Below are positions 15,784 through 25,060 of a stretch of 64,000 bases of DNA, piece after piece. The notes under the pieces were generated by a model that had not been told where the DNA came from, ran no database searches, and saw only the letters and a program-made list of their open reading frames with translations. Position 1 is the first letter of the stretch; each line of letters opens with the position of its first letter. Source of the stretch: RH-chloro-G1 sp003670575 (GTDB taxonomy: Bacteria; Chloroflexota; Dehalococcoidia; UBA2979); NCBI GenBank assembly GCA_947499615.1, contig CANMOP010000002.1:62001-126000 (forward strand), in the 5' to 3' direction. The translations under genes and the position numbers were made by a program.

Positions 15784-16569
15784 ATGAGCACGCCGCCCAC
15801 CCCGCCTCATCCGACGCCTCCACCTGAGCCGCGTTGGGATGCATCCCGTCTGTCAGGGGAGCGACGGTTCTTCGCGGGGCCGCAGTCTCGCCTCGCAGAG
15901 TTGTGGTGGGCGATCCAGGTGTTCGTGGAGTTCATCCGTGGATTTCGTGCGCTGCACTTCGTTGGTCCGTGCGTGACGGTGTTCGGCTCGGCGCGATTTG
16001 CCGAGGGGCACCCGTACTACACGTTGACCCGCGAGGTGGGCGCAGAACTTGCGCGCGAGGGGTTCATTGTGATGACGGGCGGCGGTCCCGGGCTGATGGA
16101 GGCCGCGAATCGCGGCGCGCGCGATGCGGGCGGCCGCAGTATTGGCTGCAACATCCAACTGCCGCTGGAGCAGCAGCCGAATCCGTACTTGGATGTCTGG
16201 CTTGAGTTTCGGCACTTCTTCGTGCGCAAGGTCATGCTCGTGAAGTATTCGTACGCCTTCATCGTGATGCCCGGTGGGTTCGGTACCCTCGACGAGGCGT
16301 TCGAGGCGGCGACGCTGGTGCAGACCGGGAAGATCGAGGAGTTCCCGATCGTCTTCATGGGCACGGAGTTCTGGGCGCCGATCCGGGAGCAGTTGTACAG
16401 CCAGATGGTGCCCGCCGGCACGATCACTCAGGCCGAGGCAGATCGCGTGTTGTTCACCGATTCGCCGCAGGAGGCGGCTGCTGCGATCCAGCAGCGCGCA
16501 CTCTCGCGGTTTGGGTTGCGATACGGCCCGCGGGTTCGCCCGCGTCGGCGGTTCTGGCTGTTCGAGTGA
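15784..16569 (+). CDS. LOG family protein (cytokinin riboside monophosphate phosphoribohydrolase-like)
   Basis: A 261-residue TIGR00730-type protein. The nucleotide-binding motifs are GGGPGLMEAANRGA near residue 100 and PGGFGTLDEAFE near residue 163. LOG proteins hydrolyse N6-modified or plain purine nucleoside 5'-monophosphates to base and ribose 5-phosphate; in most bacteria the role is nucleotide salvage or clearance. A CGAGGAG site precedes the ATG. The FAD protein gene follows after 49 bases and may be co-transcribed. Confidence 0.9.
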   Translation: MSTPPTPPHPTPPPEPRWDASRLSGERRFFAGPQSRLAELWWAIQVFVEFIRGFRALHFVGPCVTVFGSARFAEGHPYYTLTREVGAELAREGFIVMTGGGPGLMEAANRGARDAGGRSIGCNIQLPLEQQPNPYLDVWLEFRHFFVRKVMLVKYSYAFIVMPGGFGTLDEAFEAATLVQTGKIEEFPIVFMGTEFWAPIREQLYSQMVPAGTITQAEADRVLFTDSPQEAAAAIQQRALSRFGLRYGPRVRPRRRFWLFE

Positions 16570-16618
16570 GGGCTCCGCTCGTGCAGCTTACGCACATGGC
16601 CACGCTGGGATCGCGCTG

Positions 16619-17857
16619 ATGGAGCGCGTGGAGTTGGCGGTGGTGGGGGCGGGCGCTGCCGGGTTGATGGCGAGCATCCACGCTGGCCGCGTCGGACAGT
16701 CGACAGTCGTGCTGGATGGTGCGCGCGTGCTAGGCGCGAAAATCCTCGTGGCGGGCGGCGGGCGCTGCAACGTGACGCACGACGAGGTGGATGAGGGGGC
16801 GTACTTCGGCTCGACCCCTGCTGCGATCCGCCGTGTGCTGCGCGCGTTCGATGTACCTCGCACGATCGAGTTCTTCGCAGCGCTTGGCGTCACGTTGAAG
16901 CGCGAGGACACGGGCAAGTTGTTCCCGGTGACCGACAGTTCGCGCACCGTGTTGGACGCGCTGCTACGCGCCGCCCACGAGGCTGGCGCCGAGTTGCGGC
17001 ACCCTCGACGTGTGCGCGATGTGGAGCGCATCGACGATGTCGAGGGCGTTGGGTACGTGGTGCGCGGCGATTGGGGAGAGTTGTATGCGCGTCGGTTGAT
17101 CCTCGCGATGGGAGGGCAGAGCTTGCCGCGCTCCGGCAGTGACGGTTCGGGGTTTGCGCTCGCGCGGACGCTGGGACACCACGTGACGCCACGGCTGCTG
17201 CCGGCGCTGGTCGCGTTGACGCTCGCCGATGGCTGCTTCGTGCGCGGGCTGTCCGGGCTGGCGGCGGAGACACGTATCGAGGTGCGCGCGGCGACGGGCA
17301 AGCGACTGCACATGCGCAGCGGCGCAACGCTCTGCACGCACTTCGGACTCTCTGGCCCTGCGCCGATGGACATCAGCCGGTGCTGGCAAGACGCGCTGAT
17401 CGATGATCCGGGCGCGCAGCTCGTCGTTAGTTGGTTACCACAGGAGACGGCGGCGTCGCTGGATGCGGCCTTGCAGGCGCTCGGCCCCGAGACGCCGTTG
17501 CGCTACCTCGCGGCGCGGCTGCCCGCGCGCCTCGCACGTGCGTTGTGCGAGCAGGCGGGCGTCGATCCCTCGACGCCGGGACATGCGCTGCGTCGCGAGC
17601 AACGTCGCGCGCTGGTTCACGCGGTGCTGGATGCACCGCTGCCGGTCACGGGCACGCGCGGCTGGGCGAACGCCGAGGCAACGGCAGGCGGCGTCCCGCT
17701 GAGCGAGGTGCATCTGGACACGATGGAGTCGCGTGTGTCTCCGGGGCTCTACCTCTGCGGCGAACTGCTCGACGTGGACGGCCACATCGGGGGGTACAAC
17801 TTCCAGTGGGCGTGGTCGAGTGGCACCCTCGCGGGGCGAGGTGCGGCGAGAGGGTAG
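16619..17857 (+). CDS. BaiN/HI0933 family FAD-dependent oxidoreductase
   Basis: A 412-residue flavoprotein with the dinucleotide motif VVGAGAAGLMA at the N-terminus, the family signature GGGRCNVTHDEV near residue 45, and the C-terminal FAD motif CGELLDVDGHIGGYNFQWAW. Members are widespread and mostly uncharacterised; BaiN from gut clostridia is implicated in bile-acid reduction, but that cannot be transferred here. The ATG at 16619 is chosen because the Rossmann motif begins within seven residues; the reading frame extends upstream into the LOG gene without homology. Confidence 0.88.
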   Translation: MERVELAVVGAGAAGLMASIHAGRVGQSTVVLDGARVLGAKILVAGGGRCNVTHDEVDEGAYFGSTPAAIRRVLRAFDVPRTIEFFAALGVTLKREDTGKLFPVTDSSRTVLDALLRAAHEAGAELRHPRRVRDVERIDDVEGVGYVVRGDWGELYARRLILAMGGQSLPRSGSDGSGFALARTLGHHVTPRLLPALVALTLADGCFVRGLSGLAAETRIEVRAATGKRLHMRSGATLCTHFGLSGPAPMDISRCWQDALIDDPGAQLVVSWLPQETAASLDAALQALGPETPLRYLAARLPARLARALCEQAGVDPSTPGHALRREQRRALVHAVLDAPLPVTGTRGWANAEATAGGVPLSEVHLDTMESRVSPGLYLCGELLDVDGHIGGYNFQWAWSSGTLAGRGAARG

Positions 17858-17882
17858 AAGCGCGGACCTACGCCGGGAGAAA

Positions 17883-18013
17883 GCCCCACCCCAACCCTCC
17901 CCCGTACAGGGGGAGGGGGCTAGCACCGGAGTGGGAGAGGGTGGGATGTGGAGCCAAACGTTTGCTGCTCCCCTCGCCACGCTTGCGGGGAGAGGGGCCG
18001 GGGGTGAGGGCTC
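17883..18013. repeat. G/C-run intergenic repeat, copy B
   Basis: The gap between the FAD protein and methionine synthase genes begins with CCCCACCCCAACCCTCCCCC, identical over 20 bases to copy C near 33.1 kb, followed by GTACAGGGGGAGGG. A second hairpin-forming block (CCCCTCGCCACGCTTGCGGGG region, about 17978-17998) follows, and the element ends with GTGAGGGCTC (18004-18013), the same terminal motif as copies A and C. Confidence 0.8.
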
Positions 18014-18038
18014 CGAGTATCGCCGCTGAGGGCTCCTA

Positions 18039-20729
18039 CTACCGTCGGCGCGGGTCGTAGCCGAGGTTCGGCGCGAGCCAGCGCTCCATCTCCCCGATGC
18101 TCGTGCCCTTACGGCGTGCGTAGTCCTCGACCTGGTCCCGACCGATGCGGCCGACGCCGAAGTAGCGCGCGTCCGGGTGGGAGAAGTAGTAGCCGGAGAC
18201 ACTGGCTGCCGGCTGCATCGCGAACGAGTCGGTCAGCGTGATCCCGGTACGTACCTCGGCATCCAGCATGTCGAAGAGGGTGCGCTTCTCGGTGTGGTCG
18301 GGGCAGGCGGGGTAGCCGGGGGCCGGGCGGATGCCGCGATAGCGCTCGGCAATCACCGCTGCATTGTCCAACGCCTCGTCGGTGGCGTAGCCCCAGATGT
18401 CGGTGCGCACGCGCTCATGGATGCGCTCCGCCAGCGCCTCTGCGAGGCGATCCGCGAGCGCCTTGAGCAGGATCGCGGAGTAGTCGTCGTGGTCCGCCTC
18501 GAACGCCGCAACGCGCGCATCGATGCCGTCGCCGGCGGTGACCGCGAACCCGCCGAGGTAGTCCGGAACGCCGCTGTCCGCGGGCGCGATGTAGTCGGCG
18601 AGCGCGATGTTCTCCGGGCGTCCGCGCTCGCGGCTGGTCTGCTGGCGCAGCGTGTGCACGGTCGCTGCAACGTGCGTGCGCGACTCGTCGGTGTAGACCT
18701 CGATGTCATCGCCGCGGCGGTTCGCGGGCCACAGCCCGACCACCGCGTGTGCGTGCAGCCAGCGCTCGTCGACGATGCGACGGAGCATCGCCTGGGCATC
18801 CTCGTACAACTGGTGCGCTGCCTCACCCACTACCGGGTCGTCCAACAATTGCGGGAACGAGCCGCTGATCTCCCACGCCTGGAAGAACGGCGTCCAGTCG
18901 ATGCGATCGACGAGGTCGGCGAGCGGGTAGTCGCGAAACTCCGTGATGCCCGCCTGCTGCGGGTGCGGCGGGGCGTAGCCCTCCCAGTGCACCGGCGCGG
19001 AGCGCGCTCGCGCCTCCTCGATCGGGTAGCGGTCGGTGGTCTCCGTGCGGCTGAGGTGCTCCTCGCGGATGTGGTCGTACTCGATGCGCGTCTCGTCTGC
19101 GAGGCTGTCGCCGGCGAGCAGCCGGGAGACCACGGACACGGCGCGCGACGCGTCTGGCACATACACGAGCGGGCCGAGGTAGTTCGGCGCGATCTTCACG
19201 GCGGTGTGCGCTCGACTGGTGGTGGCACCGCCGATCAGCAGCGGCAACGTGAACCCCTGGCGCTGCATCTCCGATGCGACGTACGCCATCTCCTCCAGGC
19301 TGGGGGTGATCAATCCGGAGAGGCCGATCACGTCCGCGCCCACCTCGATCGCGGTGTCGAGGATGCGCTGCGCGGGCACCATCACGCCGAGGTCGATCAC
19401 CTCGTAGTTGTTGCACTGCAGCACGATGCCAACGATGTTCTTGCCGATGTCGTGGACATCGCCCTTCACCGTCGCCATCACGATCTTGCCGTTGCTGCTG
19501 CGGTCACCCGCGACTTTCAACGCCTCGATGTACGGCGTGAGGTGCGCGACCGCCTTCTTCATGACGCGGGCGCTCTTCACCACCTGCGGCAGGAACATCT
19601 TCCCGGCGCCGAAGAGGTCGCCGACGACACTCATCCCGGCCATCAGCGGCCCCTCGATGACATTGACCGGCCCTGCGGAGATGAGCCGCACTTCCTCCAC
19701 GTCATCGACGATGAACTCATCGATGCCGTGCACGAGGCCGTACGCGATACGGTCGGCGGCGGGCTCTGCGCGCCACGCGAGGCTGGGTACCTCGGGCGCG
19801 CCAGCGTCGCGGCGATAGCGCTCGGCGGCCTCCAACAGTCGATCGGTGGCGTCTTCGCGGCGGTTGAGGATCACGTCCTCTACACGCACCCGCAGATCCT
19901 CGGGAATCTCGTCGTACACGGGCAGTGCGCCGGCGTTCACGATCGCCATGTCCATGCCCGCCGCGATCGCGTGGTAGAGGAAGACCGCGTGCATCGCCTC
20001 CCGCACTGCATCGTTGCCGCGGAACGCGAAGGAGACATTGGAGACGCCGCCGGAGACCTTCACGTGCGGCAGCGTCGCCTTGATCGCGCGCGTCGCCTCG
20101 AAGAACGCGAGGGCGTAGCCGCTGTGCTCCTCGATGCCAGTCGCGACCGCGAAGACGTTCGGGTCGAAGATGATGTCCTCGGGCGGGAACCCGATACGGT
20201 CCACCAGCAGGTGGTACGCGCGCGTACAGATCGCGACCTTGCGCTCGGCGCTGTCGGCCTGACCCTGCTCATCGAACGCCATCACCACGGCAGCCGCGCC
20301 AAAGCGACGCACCGTGCGGGCGCGCGCCAGGAAGGTCTCTTCGCCGTCCTTCAGGCTGATCGAGTTCACGATCGGCTTGCCCTGCACGCAGCGCAGGCCA
20401 GCCTCGATCACCGGCCAGCGGGACGAGTCGACCATGAAGGGCACGCGGGCGATGTCCGGCTCTGCGGCGATCAGGTTGAGGTAGCGGGTCATTGCCTGCT
20501 CGCCGTTGAGCATCCCCTCGTCCATGTTCACGTCGAGGATTGCGGCGCCGGCTTCGACCTGCTGGCGAGCAACCTCGACGGCCGCAGGGAAGTCGCCCGT
20601 GAGGATCAGACGGCGGAAGCGCGCGGAGCCGGTCACGTTTGTGCGCTCGCCGATGTTGACGAAGCGCGCGCTGCGCACGGCCCGTTCCGCTTCGTCTGTG
20701 ACGCCGGCGTCTTCGGGGAAGGCTGTCAT
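18039..20729 (-). CDS. metH: Methionine synthase, B12-dependent: pterin, cobalamin and reactivation domains
   Basis: An 896-residue protein that corresponds to MetH without the homocysteine domain. In order it has the methyltetrahydrofolate-binding domain (FVNIGERTNVTGSARFRR near residue 24), the cap and cobalamin domain with GDVHDIGKNIVG near residue 421 (His is the lower cobalt ligand) plus GLSGLITPS and GGATTSRAHTAV, and the AdoMet-dependent reactivation domain (GYPACPDHTEK near residue 809). It moves methyl groups from methyltetrahydrofolate to cob(I)alamin for the homocysteine domain encoded just upstream. Its ATG directly follows the upstream TAG with no gap, so translation is coupled. 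Confidence 0.95.
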   Translation of the reverse strand: MTAFPEDAGVTDEAERAVRSARFVNIGERTNVTGSARFRRLILTGDFPAAVEVARQQVEAGAAILDVNMDEGMLNGEQAMTRYLNLIAAEPDIARVPFMVDSSRWPVIEAGLRCVQGKPIVNSISLKDGEETFLARARTVRRFGAAAVVMAFDEQGQADSAERKVAICTRAYHLLVDRIGFPPEDIIFDPNVFAVATGIEEHSGYALAFFEATRAIKATLPHVKVSGGVSNVSFAFRGNDAVREAMHAVFLYHAIAAGMDMAIVNAGALPVYDEIPEDLRVRVEDVILNRREDATDRLLEAAERYRRDAGAPEVPSLAWRAEPAADRIAYGLVHGIDEFIVDDVEEVRLISAGPVNVIEGPLMAGMSVVGDLFGAGKMFLPQVVKSARVMKKAVAHLTPYIEALKVAGDRSSNGKIVMATVKGDVHDIGKNIVGIVLQCNNYEVIDLGVMVPAQRILDTAIEVGADVIGLSGLITPSLEEMAYVASEMQRQGFTLPLLIGGATTSRAHTAVKIAPNYLGPLVYVPDASRAVSVVSRLLAGDSLADETRIEYDHIREEHLSRTETTDRYPIEEARARSAPVHWEGYAPPHPQQAGITEFRDYPLADLVDRIDWTPFFQAWEISGSFPQLLDDPVVGEAAHQLYEDAQAMLRRIVDERWLHAHAVVGLWPANRRGDDIEVYTDESRTHVAATVHTLRQQTSRERGRPENIALADYIAPADSGVPDYLGGFAVTAGDGIDARVAAFEADHDDYSAILLKALADRLAEALAERIHERVRTDIWGYATDEALDNAAVIAERYRGIRPAPGYPACPDHTEKRTLFDMLDAEVRTGITLTDSFAMQPAASVSGYYFSHPDARYFGVGRIGRDQVEDYARRKGTSIGEMERWLAPNLGYDPRRR

Positions 20730-21791
20730 CTAGCCGCCGATCTCGACGGGCTCAAGGCCGGCGAGGGTGAGCACGGCGCGGTGGGCCGGAAGCGTGCGCG
20801 GCGACAGGCCGCGTACCGCCTCGGCGATGGCTCGCGTGTGCTCCGGGGTGCTCCCGCAGCAGGAGCCGACGATGTTGACGAGGCCTTCACGCGCCCAGGT
20901 ACCGATCGTGCCGGCCATCTCCTCGGGCGTCTCGTCGTATCCGCCGAACTCGTTCGGCAGTCCGGCGTTCGGGTAGACCGCGACGGCGGCGTCCGCGGCG
21001 CGTGACAGGTCGGCGACGTATTCGCGCATCGCCTCCGGGCCGAGCGAGCAATTCAACCCGATCGCCAACGGTCGCGCGTGTCGGACGGAGACCCAGAACG
21101 CGTCCAGCGTCTGCCCGGAGAGCGTGCGGCCGGAGCGGTCCACGATGGTTCCGCTGATGATCAGCGGGATCGTCTCTCCGCGCTGCTCCATCACCTCGTC
21201 GGCGGCGAAGATCGCGGCCTTCGCGTTCAGGGTGTCGGTGATCGTCTCGATCAGCAGGATATCCGCGCCGCCATCGATGAGGCCCGTGACCGCCTCGCGG
21301 TAGGCTGCGCGCAGCTCGTCGAAGGTGATGTTGCGCGCGCCGGGGTCGTTCACATCGGGCGACATGGAGGCGGTGCGGTTGGTGGGGCCAATGGATCCAG
21401 CCACCCAGCGCGGGCGTCCGTCGAGTGCCGTGGCAGCGTCACACGCCTCGCGGCCGATGCGCGCGCCTTCACGGTTCAACTCCTCGGCGTGCTCCTCCAG
21501 GCGGTAGTCGCCCTGCGCGATGCGGGTGGAGGAGAAGGTGTTGGTGGAGGTGATGTCCGCGCCCGCGGCCAGATAGCGGTCGTGGATGTCCCGCACGATA
21601 TCCGGGCGGGTGAGGTTCAGGAGGTCGTTGTTCCCTCGGAGGTCGACGGGCCAGTCGCGGAAGTGCTCGCCGCGGAAGTCGGCCTCGGTCAGCCGGTAGC
21701 CCTGGATCAGAGAGCCCCACGCGCCGTCCAGCACCAGGATGCGCTCCCCGGCTGCCGCCTCCAACGCCTGTTGCCGCTCTGACCGAGTCAT
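20730..21791 (-). CDS. Methionine synthase homocysteine-binding (Hcy) subunit
   Basis: A 353-residue homocysteine S-methyltransferase domain, matching the first module of MetH. The zinc site is visible as GLNCSLGPEAM and GSCCGSTPEHTRAI, and the N-terminal ILVLDGAWGSLIQ is typical. It takes the methyl group from methylcobalamin on the neighbouring protein to form methionine. The start is placed at 21791 (MTRSERQQ) after GAGGGAGCGGG; an in-frame ATG at 21866 would add 25 residues without homology. No SAM or cobalamin riboswitch was recognised in the 150 bases upstream. Confidence 0.93.
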   Translation of the reverse strand: MTRSERQQALEAAAGERILVLDGAWGSLIQGYRLTEADFRGEHFRDWPVDLRGNNDLLNLTRPDIVRDIHDRYLAAGADITSTNTFSSTRIAQGDYRLEEHAEELNREGARIGREACDAATALDGRPRWVAGSIGPTNRTASMSPDVNDPGARNITFDELRAAYREAVTGLIDGGADILLIETITDTLNAKAAIFAADEVMEQRGETIPLIISGTIVDRSGRTLSGQTLDAFWVSVRHARPLAIGLNCSLGPEAMREYVADLSRAADAAVAVYPNAGLPNEFGGYDETPEEMAGTIGTWAREGLVNIVGSCCGSTPEHTRAIAEAVRGLSPRTLPAHRAVLTLAGLEPVEIGG

Positions 21792-21944
21792 GGTTGCCCG
21801 CTCCCTCGCCCCGGCTGTTGGAATCTCCGTAGCCGAGGTTTCAATGATAGGGCGGCGAGTGGCCATGCGCTCCCGTGCCCGTTGTGAGCGGGTGATCGTG
21901 CGCGGCGGCGGTGGCTCGAATGCCGAGGCCGAGACCGGGGGGCG

Positions 21945-22478
21945 CTAGCCGCCAGCGAGTGGCGCGACCTCCGCAGCGTTGAGCACGATCGCGAGCATCG
22001 AGTAGTAGCCGAGCGTGGCGGTGAGTTCCACCAGCACGCGGTCGCCGTAGCGCGCCCGCAGGGCCTCGAACGTCTCGGGGTCGACGCGGTTCGTCGTGAG
22101 CAGTGCGCGCCCGTAGCGCACCACCAGCGCCTCATCGGCGGTGAACGCCTCGAGGTCTGCATCGCGCTCGATGGCCGCGATCGCTTCGGGGCGCACGCCA
22201 ACTCGCTGCGCCTGTGGCAGGTGGGCGGACCACTCGTACTCGCAGCGCCAGAGGTGCGCGCCCAGCAGCACGGCGAGCTCGCGCACCTCCGGTGGCACCG
22301 ACGATTCGAAGCGCACGAAGGCGCCGAGGTGTGCCGCGCGTCCTGCCAGCTCCGGACTGTGCAGGAGGATGGAGAACGGGCCACGCACCCGCCCGCGACT
22401 CTCCACGATCGCATCGAACACCGCGTGCGCGTCCTCGCTCAGTTGATCCTTCGTGGCGATCTCGGGCAGTCGGCTCAT
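21945..22478 (-). CDS. Carboxymuconolactone decarboxylase (AhpD-fold) family protein
   Basis: A 177-residue all-helical protein with SILLHSPELAGRAAHLGAFVRF and the core motif LWRCEYEWSAH near residue 79. The redox CXXC of AhpD is replaced by CEYE, so a peroxidase-type thiol cycle is unlikely; members with the EYEW motif are uncharacterised. The ATG at 22478 follows GGAGC. It is separated by about 150 bases from the methionine synthase genes downstream and is divergent from the CoA-transferase gene. Confidence 0.83.
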   Translation of the reverse strand: MSRLPEIATKDQLSEDAHAVFDAIVESRGRVRGPFSILLHSPELAGRAAHLGAFVRFESSVPPEVRELAVLLGAHLWRCEYEWSAHLPQAQRVGVRPEAIAAIERDADLEAFTADEALVVRYGRALLTTNRVDPETFEALRARYGDRVLVELTATLGYYSMLAIVLNAAEVAPLAGG

Positions 22479-22718
22479 GGGTGCTCCGTACGGTGCGGCG
22501 GGCAACGAATGTCGGTCGGAGTCTACCGGCTGGTGGGCGTAGGGCGTTGGCTGCTGGCGCGGGAGCGCGGCCCGTCCCGCCCTCGCGTATCGTGCGTCCG
22601 AGACCATTGGCGCCCGCCTCCGCGATCGCGGATAAGGTAGCGGCAGGGCCGAGGCGTGAGGCGCGCTGCCCGGATCGCCGCGGGGCGCAAGGTGGCGCGA
22701 GGTGGAGCGGGGGGGACG

Positions 22719-23972
22719 ATGACTGACGAGACGAATGGTGTGGGCAGCACAGGCGGGCCGCTGGCCGGGATCCGCGTGCTGGACTTGAGTTGGGTACTGG
22801 CCGGGCCATTCTGCACCATGACGCTCGCCGACCTTGGCGCGGACGTGGTGAAGTGCGAGCGACCGCCGTTCGGCGATGTTGCGCGCACCACCGGGCCGCT
22901 GATCGATGGCGAGTCCGGCTACTTCTTCAGCGTGAATCGCGGCAAGCGCAGCATCTCGCTGGACCTCAAGCAGGACGAGGGGCGCGAGCTATTCAAGCAA
23001 CTGGTGCCCGAGTTCGATGTGCTGGTGGAGAACTTTACCCCGGGCACGATGGCGAGCCTCGGGCTTGGGTACGACGTGTTGTCGGCGATCAACCCACGGC
23101 TGATCTTCGCCTCGATCTCTGGGTTCGGGCAGACCGGGCCGATGAGCACGCGACCGGCTCTGGACGTGGTGGTGCAGGGCGCCGGCGGTATCCTCTCACT
23201 CACCGGTGAGCCCGGCGGGCCGCCGATCAAGCCCGGCATCTCGCTCGGCGACATCGCAGGCGGGCTGTACGCGACCATCGGCATCACCTCCGCTCTGTTC
23301 GAGCGCGAGCGCTCCGGAGTGGGCCAGTACATCGACATCGCGATGCTCGATTGCCAGGTGGCGATCCTCGAGAACGCCTTCATTCGCTACGCGATCACTG
23401 GCGAGGTGCCGGGTCCCACTGGAACTCGTCACCCGTGGGCCGTGCCGTTCCAGGCGTTCCCGACCAGCGACGGCTACTTCGTGCTGGCGCTCGCGTGGGG
23501 CGTGCCCAACCAGTGGGCGCTGCTCTGCTCCGAGATCGAGCGCGTCGACCTCATCGATGATCCGCGATTCGCGACGGCGGACGCCCGCTCGCAGAACCAC
23601 GCATTGCTAGAGCCGGAGTTGAACGCCGCCTTCCGCACCCGCACCGCCGCCCAGTGGATCGCGCGGCTGGAGCAGTATTCGATTCCCTGTGGCCCGCTGA
23701 ACACGATCCCGGAAGTGCTGGCCATGCCGCAGCTGGCGGCTCGCAACATGTTCGTGCCAGTGGAGCACCGCGTGCTGGGGCGATTACCGCTGGTGAACAC
23801 GCCGATCAATCTCTCCCGCACGCCCGGGGGGGTGCGAGGTTCTTCGCCGGACATGGGGGAGCACAGCCGCGCGGTGCTCCGTGACGACCTCGGGCTGGAC
23901 GAGGCGACGCTGGACGATCTGGTAGCGCGCGAAGTGGTCTGGGTGGAGCGCCCGTCGATCGACCTCGGGTAG
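22719..23972 (+). CDS. CaiB/BaiF family (class III) CoA-transferase
   Basis: A 417-residue class III CoA-transferase. Features are the N-terminal RVLDLSWVLAGPFCTMTLADLGADV, the region RGKRSISLDL, and the catalytic aspartate in RPALDVVVQGAGGI near residue 150, which forms an acyl then CoA thioester intermediate. These enzymes transfer CoA between carboxylic acids such as succinate, carnitine or aromatic acids; the acceptor cannot be told from the sequence. The start at 22719 follows a run of seven G. Transcribed alone, convergent with modC. Confidence 0.9.
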   Translation: MTDETNGVGSTGGPLAGIRVLDLSWVLAGPFCTMTLADLGADVVKCERPPFGDVARTTGPLIDGESGYFFSVNRGKRSISLDLKQDEGRELFKQLVPEFDVLVENFTPGTMASLGLGYDVLSAINPRLIFASISGFGQTGPMSTRPALDVVVQGAGGILSLTGEPGGPPIKPGISLGDIAGGLYATIGITSALFERERSGVGQYIDIAMLDCQVAILENAFIRYAITGEVPGPTGTRHPWAVPFQAFPTSDGYFVLALAWGVPNQWALLCSEIERVDLIDDPRFATADARSQNHALLEPELNAAFRTRTAAQWIARLEQYSIPCGPLNTIPEVLAMPQLAARNMFVPVEHRVLGRLPLVNTPINLSRTPGGVRGSSPDMGEHSRAVLRDDLGLDEATLDDLVAREVVWVERPSIDLG

Positions 23973-23992
23973 CGCGGAGCAGCGCCGACGGC

Positions 23993-25060
23993 TTACGACC
24001 GTGGCATGACGATCAGGTCGGCGGCGGGCAATTCGACCACCCAGCGCTGCCGGCCGGCGATACCAAGCACTTCGTACGGTCGCGCGGCCGTCTCCACCTC
24101 GACTGCCGGGCCCGCGCCCATCGGGTGCAGCCGCAGCGTGTGCGAGTTCCCGAACGCGAGGTCCGCGGTCACGTCGGCGACAAAGCAGTTCTCCGGCAAC
24201 GGTCCGTCCGGGTCGAATCGTCGCAACAGGCAGCGCTCCGCGCGGATGGCTATGTCTACCGGGCCGGCGGTGGCGGGCACCGGCTCCACGCGCAGCGGGA
24301 GCCCTTCCACCAGCACCCGGTCGCCATCGGCGATGCCAGCGAACAGGTTGCGCACGCCGGTGAGTTCCGCGACGCGTCGTGACGCGGGGTGACGGAAGAT
24401 CTCCTCGCGTGGGCCGTGCTGCAGCACGCGACCGCCGTCTAGCACCGCGATGCTGTCCGCCAGCAGGTGCGCCTCACGCAGGTCATGGGTGACGAAGACG
24501 ATCGGGATGTCCACCTCCGCGCGCAGCCGCAGCAACTCGGTGCGCAGATCGGCGCGCAACGCCTCGTCCAGCGCGGAGAACGGCTCGTCCAGCAGCAGCA
24601 CGTCCACCGGGCGCGCCAGCGCACGAGCCAGCGCGACCCGCTGCTGCTGCCCGCCGGAGAGTTGGTGCGGGAGCCGATCCTCGAGGCCGTCGAGGCTCAA
24701 CAGCGCGCCCAACTCATGGACGCGTCGTGCCTGCGCCTCGCGTGTCCAGCCGGTCAGCCCGAACGCGATGTTCTGAGCCGTCGTGAGGTGCGGGAACAGT
24801 GCGTACCGCTGCACGACGAGTCCCACGTTGCGCAGATGCGGCGCGAGGTTGATCCCCCGGGACGCATCGAACACCACGTGGCCATTCAGCGCGATGCGGC
24901 CCGCGTCGGGGCGATCGAGGCCCGCGATGCTGCGCAGCGTCATGCTCTTGCCGGAGCCGGAGTGCCCGAAGAGCACCACGAGTTCGCCCGCGGCGGCCTG
25001 GATGGCGACGTTGAGGCGGAAATCGCTCAGGCGCCGATCGATCGCAACCTCGAGGGTCAT
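23993..25060 (-). CDS. modC: Molybdate ABC transporter ATP-binding protein
   Basis: A 355-residue ABC ATPase with Walker A GHSGSGKS (residue 32), signature LSGGQQQR, Walker B LLLDEPFSALD and the switch histidine in VFVTHDLREA. A C-terminal TOBE-like domain follows, the usual site for oxyanion sensing or regulation in ModC. It energises molybdate uptake with ModB. Its ATG overlaps the modB stop codon by four bases (ATGA), so the two are translationally coupled. Confidence 0.92.
   Translation of the reverse strand: MTLEVAIDRRLSDFRLNVAIQAAAGELVVLFGHSGSGKSMTLRSIAGLDRPDAGRIALNGHVVFDASRGINLAPHLRNVGLVVQRYALFPHLTTAQNIAFGLTGWTREAQARRVHELGALLSLDGLEDRLPHQLSGGQQQRVALARALARPVDVLLLDEPFSALDEALRADLRTELLRLRAEVDIPIVFVTHDLREAHLLADSIAVLDGGRVLQHGPREEIFRHPASRRVAELTGVRNLFAGIADGDRVLVEGLPLRVEPVPATAGPVDIAIRAERCLLRRFDPDGPLPENCFVADVTADLAFGNSHTLRLHPMGAGPAVEVETAARPYEVLGIAGRQRWVVELPAADLIVMPRS

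Noticed and set aside
21792..21944. SAM or cobalamin riboswitch upstream of the methionine synthase genes
   Set aside because: The 150 bases show no kink-turn, B12-box or SAM-II/SAH core that I can recognise.
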